A stretch of DNA of 64,000 nt. Origin: Symbiodinium natans (lineage: Eukaryota; Sar; Dinophyceae; Suessiales; Symbiodiniaceae). Shown here in pieces: positions 51,601-60,740 of this stretch (its first letter is position 1; every line of letters begins with the position of its first letter). The DNA is taken from assembly GCA_905221605.1 (NCBI GenBank), contig CAJNDS010002171.1, positions 386,501 through 450,500 on the forward strand, written 5' to 3'. Position numbers and translations under genes: made by a program. The notes beneath the pieces were generated by a model, which was not told the DNA's origin, searched no databases, and saw nothing but the letters and a program-made list of their open reading frames with translations.

Positions 51601-53447
51601 CGGTCCCTATGGGGCTCGGGGTCAGGCTCGGCGATGACAGGCATGGCCGGGGAGTCTCTAAGGGCCTTGCGAGCATCTTCCTCGGCTTCACGAGCCTTTT
51701 TGCGTTCGAATCTTTCAATGTCAGCCTCCCGTTGTGCCTTGGAATACATGTGCCAAAATTCCGAAGGGGTATCAGGTGGCCTTTTGGAACCTTTCTTATC
51801 TCTAACCAACCTCACCCCGTCCCAGTTATACCCTTTGGGGACTTTCTTCCCGTCAGGCATGGTTTTGGGGTCATGTCTTGGTAGAGTAGATGAGGCCTTA
51901 GGCGTGGATGTTGCTTCCTTAGAAGATCCAGGAGCATCCCTCCCCAGCCAGTCCTCCACAGCTCCGACATCTTCGGGAACATAGTCCTCGTTTTCCTTGG
52001 CCACTTGGTCCAAGTACTCGGACAAACGATCCTTCAAATCGGAGCCGTCCAAATCAGGCACACCGGGCGGAGGCAAAGGCTCGTCCGGCGAATCCCCAGG
52101 CGGGGCGCGTGTTCCGGCACCTTCTGTGTCTCCCCACGAGCAGTCCTGATCTGCGAGGGTCGGCTTACGGAGGCTCTCCTGCAGTGCGAGCTGTTCGGAT
52201 CTCATTGGGAATGTGAAATCCCCGGGCAACAGCTCCATTCGCTTCGACCTCAGGATGGGAAAGTTTCCTATTTCGAACGCAAAGTCACAACCCTTGACGG
52301 GGGTGACGAGGTATTCCTCCTTCCAAACGAAGCCAGGCTGAATGTGGTAACCAAGAAATATTCCCTCAACACCAGTCGGCGCAAACTTAGAGCTCGCAGG
52401 AATGTTCTGTTTGGGGTTGTTCCAGTACAACACACGTGCACCAAAAGGAATCATTATCCCTGAAAACGGTTCCCCATACCTGGCCTCCCAGGGAACAATC
52501 CCGTTGTCAAGCCTCTTAGTTGCATTAAGTGCCATCGCATGGTGTTGGGCGGCCAACGGCCAAAGCTTGTCGGGGAGACCCGCCTGAACAAGGTTGGAGC
52601 GGGTACCCTCCAAAATCGTCCGAATTTCTCTTTCGATTACCGACTTGTTGGTGTCCACATATTCGCGGGATGTAACATGTCGGACACCTAGGCTTTTGAT
52701 AGCGGCATGAAGTTCAGGTGCGTTGTCTGAGTAGAAAACGCCAACTGCATCTTCTTGACCTAGGAAGTGAAGAAGGTCTTCAAAACACTGATCGCTTGAC
52801 TTAGTCGGAGAGGGGTAGACGTAACGAAATTTGGTGAACACGTCCTTAACAACAAGTGCGACCCTTTCGTCCTGGAACCCATGATCACGAAGGTCACGAG
52901 TGATGATATGGTCAACAGTGATGTGATCCCCAAAGGCCTTTGACACAATGGTACTTGAGCCCCCCTTTTTGCGGGCTTGGGGAGCCAACATCTTTGCGCG
53001 CTGACATACCTCGCAGAACGGATTCTTGGGCCTGTGCGAGAACAAGTGCTCAACAGATTTGGCTTCAGCTTTCAGATCGGCCTCTGCAAGACTGCGGGCG
53101 TTTCCTTCGTTGTCACTGTCAGGTTCAACATCGGGGTCTTCGAAGATAGTGAGGCTCAGGATTGGGTTACCCTCCAGTCGGGCAACTTTGTTGTCAAGCT
53201 CCCTGATGTTCACTTTATCCTCAACCTTGACCCAAGATCCTTCCCTGAACAACCAAGTAGATCTGACTTCGCATCTTGGAAACCTTGGTGTAGCAGTACG
53301 AAACGTCTTTGGTTTGTGTCCGACAATCAAGTACTTAGCATTTGGGTGCGAAACCCAACCTGGTCGTTTGAGCTTCTCTTTGGGGATATCTATCGGCGGC
53401 ACCTCATTGATGGCTGCGGAGATCTCAGGATCGGGGTGCTCGACCAC
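48657..53447 (-). CDS. pol: copia Pol: integrase, reverse transcriptase, RNase H, start of 2OG oxygenase (copy 2)
   Basis: 1596 codons from GTG 53447; the frame is open upstream through the gag stop, in the -1 register, so a Gag-Pol fusion is likely. Integrase: zinc site His134, His138, Cys145, Cys148, then catalytic Asp179 (ITVDHI), Asp241 (YSDNAPEL) and Glu272 (SVIEREI). RT: motif A around ADGIAAYTQALFKG and the catalytic LVVYVDDFKMAG near residue 855. RNase H: FCDADHAGSHDSKSTSG near 1194, SSTESEVVAA, LLEDNQATI and EQVADIFTKPF. Residues ~1500-1575 look like the first half of a 2OG-Fe(II) oxygenase (SVHKDHGN with His1542-x-Asp1544, then GELWF). The order IN-RT-RH defines Ty1/copia. All catalytic residues appear intact. 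Confidence 0.93.
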   Translation of the reverse strand: MVEHPDPEISAAINEVPPIDIPKEKLKRPGWVSHPNAKYLIVGHKPKTFRTATPRFPRCEVRSTWLFREGSWVKVEDKVNIRELDNKVARLEGNPILSLTIFEDPDVEPDSDNEGNARSLAEADLKAEAKSVEHLFSHRPKNPFCEVCQRAKMLAPQARKKGGSSTIVSKAFGDHITVDHIITRDLRDHGFQDERVALVVKDVFTKFRYVYPSPTKSSDQCFEDLLHFLGQEDAVGVFYSDNAPELHAAIKSLGVRHVTSREYVDTNKSVIEREIRTILEGTRSNLVQAGLPDKLWPLAAQHHAMALNATKRLDNGIVPWEARYGEPFSGIMIPFGARVLYWNNPKQNIPASSKFAPTGVEGIFLGYHIQPGFVWKEEYLVTPVKGCDFAFEIGNFPILRSKRMELLPGDFTFPMRSEQLALQESLRKPTLADQDCSWGDTEGAGTRAPPGDSPDEPLPPPGVPDLDGSDLKDRLSEYLDQVAKENEDYVPEDVGAVEDWLGRDAPGSSKEATSTPKASSTLPRHDPKTMPDGKKVPKGYNWDGVRLVRDKKGSKRPPDTPSEFWHMYSKAQREADIERFERKKAREAEEDARKALRDSPAMPVIAEPDPEPHRDRMASLYWAKLGQVASEMFAVVARVVGPKEIESTPAAKEAMDREWKKLADKSCWLEKKVREYRDVAAEAKHKNVKAHFGKIFEICSVKGDELPDGHPQKKWKGRSVFQGNNVQDENHDHAIFAELGSSPASMEAGKIIDVFGSQPGYVKQQADGIAAYTQALFKGIETWVRLPRNRWPKEWSGYEDPVCPLRLALYGHPDSGGIWERYCTEQLESVGFTAVLPDIWHSVFYHAELDLLLVVYVDDFKMAGPQDKINKGWELIAKVIDMEPAEVLGRYFGCHHVEQNQVQLSREDHPFAYVFDKKHASPAADYQVRPNRKEDFWEVDAELAAVVRHHIYPRRKLYVPTQDDVSKFPHISCQRITVFDDGRDPIHDDLNQGGPADQSGWWTGRTYFPITEVSDEDFSHALAAKHNKPKRSKAEAKREARQSKFKSTESISQGKTPSMTVPVNVVYYDMRDFLVSCVDRYCELAKVDKKSLKHVATPFHENRVAKVLENNEPSGKLQPIASRVLMKVLFAARMARWDLLRATQALASRVTKWSRDCDVALHRLISYINSSLEVRMRGFIGDRIQDCKLWMFCDADHAGSHDSKSTSGCALYLVGPNTYFPLNAFSKKQTSITTSSTESEVVAANQGIRAQGLPSLSLWIFLWREVASRTASYQARPKTKPNQRENDIIARIDPELDEIRYGECRADGRSVSDLNGLKVHLSPKFAVQLLEDNQATITILLKGDSEKLRHTDRTQRISFAWIKQQFERNFFEMINVDTKEQVADIFTKPFADRGKWEHALRLIAHVDAPLQGGRQSKAHESDAHLINKPVVHAHPVVKPSGDPCAVAAELTKDRDFSTKALLRVAQIMYPNKTKRKMIKLDNRSYYHIFGQWSYGGMQGVTKATRRWPQIARFLNGVVQAHAPKDFTWNSVLLNSCTSASVHKDHGNAKDSMSFALSVGDFKDGELWFADPLVSSEDAIVRVGQMVSALRVVLCPP

Positions 53448-53491
53448 TGGATCTCGTTCCTCTGCTGCTCCTGCGAAAGCCTCGGCCGGCC

Positions 53492-56400
53492 CTATTGGGC
53501 GGCAGTTTTCTGAAAACCCTCGGACAAAACTGGTCGTCCGAGAGAACCTGAGGCTTCCTCCTTAGCGCTTGGAGCGGCCATTGCTCCTCCCCCTAGCACT
53601 GGGACCATACCTCTCATTCTACACCTTAGTCTTTGACCATTGGGCGCAACAAAGTAAGGCGGCCTTTTGGGGTACCAGTGGAACTCATAACCGTCCTCCA
53701 TGCACCTTCTGCCTACGGAGCAAACAGGAGGGGTGCTGTTGAGAACATAGAACTCTAGCTCTTTGCCAAACTCCGGGAAGTCGATCCTAACCGACTTGTC
53801 ACCTTTGACGTTACCATTAGCAGTGATGAGATTCACTTGTCGTATTGCGTTGCCTACTGGCTCTTCGCCGAAGTACATAGCACGATCGGCTTCGCTGATA
53901 AGGTCCTCCTCGCTTCCTGTGTCAGCAAGGAATTCTAAGGGCGTGGCGATCCCTGGACAAGCGATCTCTGAGCTCTCAACAACGTGCTTGCACATCCCAC
54001 ACATGAGAGAATCAGGCTCATCACACTCTAAGTGGCAATCGGTTTTCTCTCCCCCCTCATGCCGGGCAAGAAGCATCTTGAGTTCCCTTGCGTTCCTAAT
54101 TGCAACCTGAAGGTCATTAGCGTCAGGCTTAGGGCAGTTTTCCGCATCAGCATAGCAAGTATTGTACCTGCGAACTTTGTAGGAATGTTTGTACCCCTTT
54201 CCCTCAAAGGGGATTTCCCTGACTTTGGGTTTGTCGGAAAACCTGACCTTCTTGTTTTGTTCTTTGATCTTGAAAACAGTCTTGCCGGTCCACGGCGTCC
54301 TATCGCCGGTTCCCCCTCTTCCCTCTTTCCAGTCCCAGTTCTCCTTTGCAGTGTACGGAGAAATGGGAAGCGTCTTGATCACTTTGGCCTTACCCTTCAA
54401 CCTTTCAAGAGCAACAGGACATGACACTTCGGGCTTGTACATAGTACTTCTGTACTTCAGATGGTGCCTAACAGCTTCACCCCTTTTGAAGTCTACTTCC
54501 CAGTAGTCTTCGTCCCCATCTTGTGGTTCACTCTCATCAGGACCAGCTGAGGCTGCAGCCGCAAGCGAGATGCAGCATGCGGCCTTCCTATCCTTTTCCT
54601 TAGAGCGTCCACGGCTTGGTTTCCTGCGCGTTGGCGCGGGTGACGGGGACCTTGGTTTGTCTGGGCCCTTAGGGGCCGGGGCTGCGTTTTCACCACCTGA
54701 GGGAGTAGGGCTCGGTTCCCTATGCAAGAAACGACACTTATCTCCCCTAGTGCACTTTCCCTTCTTCCAAAACGTGCAGACCTGTTTCTTCTTCGGGGCA
54801 GTGCGAACAGGGGATTGCGAACGGGGTTTGTGCGAAAACTTGCACTTGTCACCCCTGGTGCACTTACCCTTTTGAAAGTCGTAGCAAACTGGCTTTGGGC
54901 TTTGCGATCGGCTAGGTGATCTAGATCTGGATGGGGTCCTAGAGCGAGACCTTGATTTTGAATTGGACTGGCTACCGGCAGAGCGATCCCTTCCGCGGCC
55001 GCTCCTCGACGGAGGGCGTGTCGGCCTTCCGCCTTCAACAACAGGAGCTCCAAACTTGTCCCCATGAGACTTGGCGATTCTATCCCTGTTCTTGCGCATC
55101 CTTTCACGGGTCAACAAATCCCGGATTGACTTCAACAAGAACGCATAGGAGTGTGAGGCAGAACCCTCTTTCGCCCTGTCGTAGATTTCCAAATCATACT
55201 TCATTCTTGAGGACTTTCGGATTTGCCGAAGAAGGATGTCACGCAGAACCATTTCTTCTGGGACATGACTCATGCCAGCAATGACTGATTCCCAATTGTG
55301 CAGAAATGTGGTTAGATCGTCACTATGCAGCGTAACCTTCAAAAGGTCTTCTACCGAGTAGAGCGATCCTACCTCTTCATTTGTTTTGAAGTACTGATCA
55401 AACATAAGCAAAACCTGGCGCCCTCGTACGGCACGTCCTTGAACCGCCTCGGTTTCCTTGAAAGTGAGTACCTGTCGAGATAATTCACCTTTGGCGACCT
55501 TAGTGAGAGCGGCTAGGATTTTGGTATCCAGCGTGAGAAACTTACCGGGTTCACGAAGCTTTTCATGATCAGCATCCTTAGAATACACCTCTAGAATCCA
55601 AGAGAAGGCTTCATCAGGTCTATCCGAAGCTGCCCTAACTGCTTCCCGTGTTGCGGTTTTCCATGCACGGTAGGTTTCGGGGTTAGGGAAATCCGGCAGG
55701 CGGATGGTTTCAGCTTCTTTAACCTTTGGTTTGTCATCTTCACCGCTTTTGTCTCCTTTAAGAAGCTTGGCGGCTTCAAGCAGCGCTTGCTGCGTCTGTG
55801 CGATTAAATCGGCTCCAGTAGCTGCCGGACCTCCCGGCGTGCCTGTTGGGGCCGCAAGACCAGGGGCTCCGGCGTTCAAGCCACCACTAGAGGATCCTAG
55901 ATTTGGGACGTTAGCTGATGCTGTTGGGGTCCCTGGGGCAGAAACCGGACCCTGTGGTCCCGTTGGAGTGGCAGTAGTTGCCACACCGCCAAAACTGAAG
56001 TTTGGAAACAATGCCCTGATGTTCATCGGAATCACACTCGGATCTGAAAACTGAGGGGCACACGGAGCACTAAGCCCGGCGCTTGGCGCTGGAGCAACTG
56101 GGGCAGTGGCGCTGGGAAACTGAGCTTGCTGCGAGGGATTGATACCTAAATTCCTGTCCTGTTCGAGCTGGAGCGCACGCTCCATTGATGATAATTCATC
56201 TTGGAGGGTCATGTTTTGAATCCTCATTTGCTCTTCAGTTTCCAGGGCTATACTGCGGTACCTTTTCATTGCCTCATCATGCTCTCTCCCAAACCATTCC
56301 CCAATCTCGTTAATGCTTTCCCTCTTGTTTTGTTCAGCCTCTTCAACCAGAGTTGTCCTGAGACGTGTGATTTGCGAACCAACATCGGAAAAATGTTCTG

Positions 56401-56923
56401 ACTGAAAATTGATTATCTGGTTTTGTTGCTGGAGTTCTGAAAAGAGACCTTGGGTCCTCGCGACAAAGCTATACCTTTGGCTAGCAATTTCAGACTCAAG
56501 TCTAGCAACGACTTCCTCGTGCTGCCTGTTAGCCCTTTCTTCAACATCTGCGATTTGTTGATCATGGGCTTCTTCAGCAGCTAGGCGGAACCTCTGGTGC
56601 CTGGACTCTGCTTCGTTCTCTAACTCAGTGAGGAGAAGTCTTGTTTGTTCAGGTGTTTCACCTATCGTGATGTTCTGCTGAAACTGTTGTCGGTACATGT
56701 GGATCTGCGGAGCTCCTAGTCCTACGAAAGGAGAAGATGCGTTTGGCGCAAACACATTAGCTGCCGCTGCATTCTCTTCCAGCACTAGGGCACGGCTATC
56801 CGTAGACGGTGGCATAGTCAAAGTGCCTGAGAGGTCCATCTCCGCGGATTCTGCGTCTGTAAATCCGTCTGTACCGAGATCAGTTGCTACCTCGGTGGGG
56901 ACCAGCTCGGGGCTGTCACCCAT
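53492..56923 (-). CDS. gag-pro: copia Gag-protease polyprotein (copy 2)
   Basis: 1143 codons from ATG 56923, with the same domain order as copy 1: N-terminal coiled coil (~85-260), low-complexity linker, Gag-like helical region, Arg/Ser stretch, two C-x7-C-x5-C-x3-H fingers (near 680 and 714) and aspartic protease LADTGS (near 997). Substitutions relative to copy 1 are scattered, mostly conservative and leave the length unchanged, suggesting both were copied from functional parents. Both CCCH fingers and the protease motif are identical in the two copies. Protease would release Gag, Pol and perhaps ORF3 products. Confidence 0.94.
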   Translation of the reverse strand: MGDSPELVPTEVATDLGTDGFTDAESAEMDLSGTLTMPPSTDSRALVLEENAAAANVFAPNASSPFVGLGAPQIHMYRQQFQQNITIGETPEQTRLLLTELENEAESRHQRFRLAAEEAHDQQIADVEERANRQHEEVVARLESEIASQRYSFVARTQGLFSELQQQNQIINFQSEHFSDVGSQITRLRTTLVEEAEQNKRESINEIGEWFGREHDEAMKRYRSIALETEEQMRIQNMTLQDELSSMERALQLEQDRNLGINPSQQAQFPSATAPVAPAPSAGLSAPCAPQFSDPSVIPMNIRALFPNFSFGGVATTATPTGPQGPVSAPGTPTASANVPNLGSSSGGLNAGAPGLAAPTGTPGGPAATGADLIAQTQQALLEAAKLLKGDKSGEDDKPKVKEAETIRLPDFPNPETYRAWKTATREAVRAASDRPDEAFSWILEVYSKDADHEKLREPGKFLTLDTKILAALTKVAKGELSRQVLTFKETEAVQGRAVRGRQVLLMFDQYFKTNEEVGSLYSVEDLLKVTLHSDDLTTFLHNWESVIAGMSHVPEEMVLRDILLRQIRKSSRMKYDLEIYDRAKEGSASHSYAFLLKSIRDLLTRERMRKNRDRIAKSHGDKFGAPVVEGGRPTRPPSRSGRGRDRSAGSQSNSKSRSRSRTPSRSRSPSRSQSPKPVCYDFQKGKCTRGDKCKFSHKPRSQSPVRTAPKKKQVCTFWKKGKCTRGDKCRFLHREPSPTPSGGENAAPAPKGPDKPRSPSPAPTRRKPSRGRSKEKDRKAACCISLAAAASAGPDESEPQDGDEDYWEVDFKRGEAVRHHLKYRSTMYKPEVSCPVALERLKGKAKVIKTLPISPYTAKENWDWKEGRGGTGDRTPWTGKTVFKIKEQNKKVRFSDKPKVREIPFEGKGYKHSYKVRRYNTCYADAENCPKPDANDLQVAIRNARELKMLLARHEGGEKTDCHLECDEPDSLMCGMCKHVVESSEIACPGIATPLEFLADTGSEEDLISEADRAMYFGEEPVGNAIRQVNLITANGNVKGDKSVRIDFPEFGKELEFYVLNSTPPVCSVGRRCMEDGYEFHWYPKRPPYFVAPNGQRLRCRMRGMVPVLGGGAMAAPSAKEEASGSLGRPVLSEGFQKTAAQ

Positions 56924-56986
56924 GCACTGAGTCGAAACTCCAGGTCAGTGGTGCCGCAAGCTCCGGGGAGCCTACGGCTGATAACC
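56924..56986 (-). promoter_or_regulatory. copia 5' leader with probable primer-binding site (copy 2)
   Basis: 63 bases as in copy 1. The minus strand after the LTR reads GGTTATCAGCC, similar to but not identical with the initiator-Met tRNA complement. Confidence 0.45.
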
Positions 56987-57132
56987 TATAGTTTGGGAAA
57001 TCCACCAGTTGTTATCCGTTAAGCCATGAGCAGGGGCGCGCCTAACCTTTTTACTCAGAGGGCTTGAGCGTCACAGGTAAGTGCAACATACATGGAAGCA
57101 AAAGTGGAGGGAATGCACAGATATAAAATACA
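56987..57132 (-). repeat. copia 5' LTR (copy 2), 146 bp
   Basis: It matches the 3' LTR with two differences. It should contain the element promoter; TATTTTATA lies at its very start, so whether the RNA start lies downstream within this short LTR is unknown. Confidence 0.93.
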
Positions 57133-60100
57133 GGTCTTAGGGTGCGAGGGTGTCGGGCTTAGAGTTGCAGGGGTTTAGAGTTTACAGGGGCTTAGGGTTT
57201 GAGGGCCTAGGCCCTTCATAGCCCGGAAATGCAAAGCTTGGGGCTAAAAGACAGCAGAACCTCCCCAAACGAAACCTGATCTTCGGAAAGCCATCCTGAA
57301 GGAAATTTAGAGCTTACAACCAGGACTACTTTGCAACCCTCCCCGCCCCCCCCCCCCCCCCCCCCCCCCCCGCCCCCGCCCCCCCCCCCGGCCCCCCTGG
57401 TCTCGGGGCCTCGTCAGGAGGCAGGTACAGGGAGAATTCCTGCGCCAAGCATCGGCACAGCACGCGCCAGAAGTCGGATCCTCACAAGGGTGGTCTGGGG
57501 TTCGAGGCTTGAGGCCGAAAACATGCGGGCATCTTCAAGTTCGGAGTTTAGAGTTTAGGGTTTAGGACGTAGGGTGTAGGGTTTGGGGCTTAGGGTTTAG
57601 GGTTTAGGGTTTCGGGTTTAGGGTTTAGGGTTTAGGGTTTAGGGTTTAGGGTTTAGGGTTTAGGGCAACCTAGTCGTTGAGGGCCCTGCCCGGGTCGCTC
57701 GGGTTGAAGAATCGAAGGGCGGACTTCGACAGCAGCGGCAGCTCGCTGCAGAGGCTGAGAGGTAGGTAGAGCCTCACTTCGGTTCTTGTTGAGGGTTTGG
57801 GGCTTAGGGTTTAGGGTTTAGGGTTTAGGGTTTAGGGTTTAGGGTTTAGGGTTTAGGGTTTAGGGTTTAGGGTTCAGGGCAAATGGTTTAGGGTTTTGGG
57901 TTTGGGGTTTCATAGGGGTTTGGAGGTTTGGGGGTTGCCTAGAACCCCCAAGCACCCTGACAGATGCCCTACAAAGCCCGTACTGTGGGAAACTTGGGGT
58001 TTAGGGTTTAGGGCTTGGGGTCAGGGTTTAGGGATTAGGGTTTAGGGTTAGGGTTTAGGGTTAACCGAAACCCGAAACCCTAAACCGTACACCCTGAACC
58101 CTTAACCGTTCGGGACTCCAGCTGGGACGCGGCTTGCGAGACCCTATCAACCTTCGAGTTTCGGGGTTTAGGGTTTGAAAGGGTCTTAGGGCCTTCACCG
58201 TCTATGGCTTTAAGGGTTCTAAGGCTTTTTTAAGGCTTTGGGCCCTAAACTGCAAAGAGGCTCAGGAGGATCGAGAACCCTGCTTTCGGATGTAGATCAC
58301 AGCCTGTTGTCAATAATGGCGGACTCTCCTATGTTAGGGTCCCAACGTTTGTTTTTGCTTTATTTGGGGGTGAAAGCCTGGCGTGCTCGGAGTCTACGGG
58401 AATGGGGGCTTGGCCTTGCCATGCTTGCCTGTGTGTGCTGATGTGGGTCGAACTTTCGTCCTACCTGAATAACCCTCAACCCTCAACCCTAAACCCTAAA
58501 CCCTAAACCCTAAACCGCCCAAGCGGAGATGCAGGCCCCAGCAGCATGATCTGGTGGATCATCCAGGGATGTTCCGCTGCATCCACGAAGAGCCTATAGG
58601 ATGCCCCCTCTTTAGGAACCTAAATGGCTTCTGTAGGGTTTAGGGTTTAGGGTTTAGGGTTTAGGGTTTAGGGTTTAGGGTTTAGGGTTTAGGGTTTAGG
58701 GTTTAGCGTTTAGCGTTTGGGGTTTGGGGTTTAGGGTTTTGTGCTTCCGGGCTTCGGGACTTGAGGTTTGCGGTTCAGCGCTAGGGTTAGGGTTTAGAGT
58801 TTGGGGTTTGGGGTTTAGAGTTTAGGGTTTAGGGTTTAGGGTTTAGGGTTTGGGGCTTAGGGTTTAGGGTTTCGGGTTTAGGGTAGGCAGGTGGCCCGAA
58901 ACCCTTTCAAGCTTGCAACTGGCCCCGATGGTTGAGTTCTTGCCTTCGGAATACCTGCGTTCGGATGCAACTCTCAACCCTGAACCCTAAACCCACACGA
59001 GAGGCGGGGTTTAGGGCTTGGGTTTTTGGACGTTTAGGGTATTGGGGCGTTTACAAAGGAGGCTAAAGCCCCACCGCTTGGCCTCTTCTGCCCAGGAACA
59101 ATCCGACACCCCTTCAAAAAACTAGAAACCTGAACCCTTTCAAAGCACCCAGGGCTTAAGGCGGTGTAGGGTTCAAGGTCTTGGGCGGCCTTCAACCCTA
59201 AACCCTAAACCCCAAACCCTAAAACCCCGAACCCCAAACCCTAAACCCTAAACCCTAAACCCTTTGTTTTCTAGGGCTTAGGAGTTTAGGGTTAAGCCCT
59301 GACATGACAGCCTGTCTGGCCACTGCGCCGCTGCAGGTCGCGGCTCCCAGGTCCTCAGCTTCCAGACCCCACGCCCTAAGGCGTTTGATTCACCTAGAAC
59401 TTTGGGGTTTAGGGGCTGCATGGGATAAGACCCTAAACCCTAAACCCTAAAACCTAAAATCTCGACAGCGAGGGCAGCTTCGGCTGTAGGATGTCGGGTG
59501 TAGGCGCCGCTGTCGCAGGCGTTTGGTGTTCTCAGTGGCACGCCGCGGCACCGCCAGGCTGTTCAAAGGTTTAGGTTCCAGGGTGTAGGGTTTAGGGTGT
59601 GGGGCTTAGGGTTTCGGGTAGAACCCAGAGCAGCTGAGTAGAGGTCTGTCGCATAGCATTCATAAATCCTGAACCCTGAAATCTAAAACCCAACACCTCA
59701 TGCCCCTATCAAGGCCTACAGCCTAAGACCCTGCCAAACCGCCAAATCACTCCAGCAACAGAAACAACAATATTCACGCCCTAAAAGCCCTACAAGCCCT
59801 AAAAGCCCTAAAAGCTCGAACCCTAAACCCTAAACCCTAAACCCTGAACCCTAAACCCTAAACCCTAAAAGCCCGCTCACAAGGAAAGAACGGCCCCTGG
59901 GCTGCCAGCTCCACTGTGGCGCGCAAGGAGAGGTCCGCCGCTGCAGGCTCCCTGCAAGGCTCCGCCTGCTTGGGCAGGGGGCTTTTTGGGGGGTTTAGGG
60001 TTGAGGGCTGAGGGCTTACGGTTTAGGATTTAGGGATTAGGGTTTAGGGTTTGGGGTTGGGGTTTTTTGGGTTTAGGGTTTAGGGTTTAGGGCAAGGGTT

Positions 60101-60435
60101 CTCTCACACACTCTCACGTAGAAAGACCGCAAGACCACTCCGGATCCCCTACATGCTGACCCTGACAAAGACCTGTGCAGTGAATTGGGTGGCGGCCATA
60201 CGTACTCTAAACCCTAAACCCTAAACACTAAACACCAAAAAAAACCCTCAACAGCGCATGGTGGCGATCAACAGCAACTTCCTGCGTTTCGCCGCGTGGG
60301 AATCCGCGAATGCCCCATGAGTGCACTGCTAAGATTTGGGGTTTAGGGTCTAGGATTCGGGGTTTCGGGCTTGGGGATGCTTGAGTGACCTGCCAGAATC
60401 AGAACTGCCATGAGTCTAGGTGTCGCTTGCATCGA
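57133..60435. other. telomere-type arrays, poly-C tract and spacers
   Basis: TTTAGGG blocks at 57543-57665, 57800-57880, 58000-58060, 58635-58735, 58790-58885 and 60060-60095; CCCTAAA blocks at 58470-58515, 59195-59265 and 59820-59870. A ~45-base C-rich run lies at 57345-57390. Frames at 57331-57558 and 58238-58441 are unassigned. Confidence 0.6.
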
Positions 60436-60532
60436 GTCCATTTGAGGGCTGCCTAGCATATAAGCATGTACATACGTATACATACACATACATCCGTACA
60501 CATCCATGTACCTGTGCACAAACGCGAAAATG

Positions 60533-60740
60533 TACATAATACATAATACATAATACATAATACATAATACATAATACATAATGCATAATACATGATACAT
60601 AATACATAATACATAACACATAATACAGAATACATGATACATGATACATGATACATGATACATGATACACAATACATATTAATGTATTACACAATACATA
60701 ATACATAATACATAATACATAATACATAGTACATAATACA
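60533..60740 (+). repeat. TACATAA heptamer microsatellite
   Basis: Roughly 25-30 units of TACATAA with TACATGA variants (60590-60665). All minus-strand frames across it are Met-Tyr-Val-Leu-Cys-Ile artefacts. It is followed by a CTTCTA/TACTTC-rich stretch to 60865. Confidence 0.95.

Larger units (their letters stand above)
43459..57132 (-). mobile_element. complete giant Ty1/copia retrotransposon, copy 2 (13.7 kb)
   Basis: Two 146-bp LTRs that differ at two positions enclose three long ORFs on the minus strand: gag-protease, pol (integrase, RT, RNase H in copia order) and a ~1590-codon ORF3. Each following frame lies in the -1 register relative to the one before. A primer-binding-like site follows the 5' LTR and an AGGGGGG polypurine tract precedes the 3' LTR. 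The length is far above the ~5 kb of typical copia elements because of ORF3. The expected 5-bp target duplication is not seen; only ACC is shared by the flanks. Long intact frames and LTR similarity suggest recent activity. Confidence 0.93.

Noticed and set aside
43459-57132. Endogenous retrovirus or envelope-bearing element
   Set aside because: Integrase precedes RT (copia order) and ORF3 has no signal peptide or membrane span, so there is no envelope.
60343-60727. Minus-strand ORFs of ~75-109 codons
   Set aside because: They only translate the TACATAA microsatellite into Met-Tyr-Val-Leu-Cys-Ile repeats.
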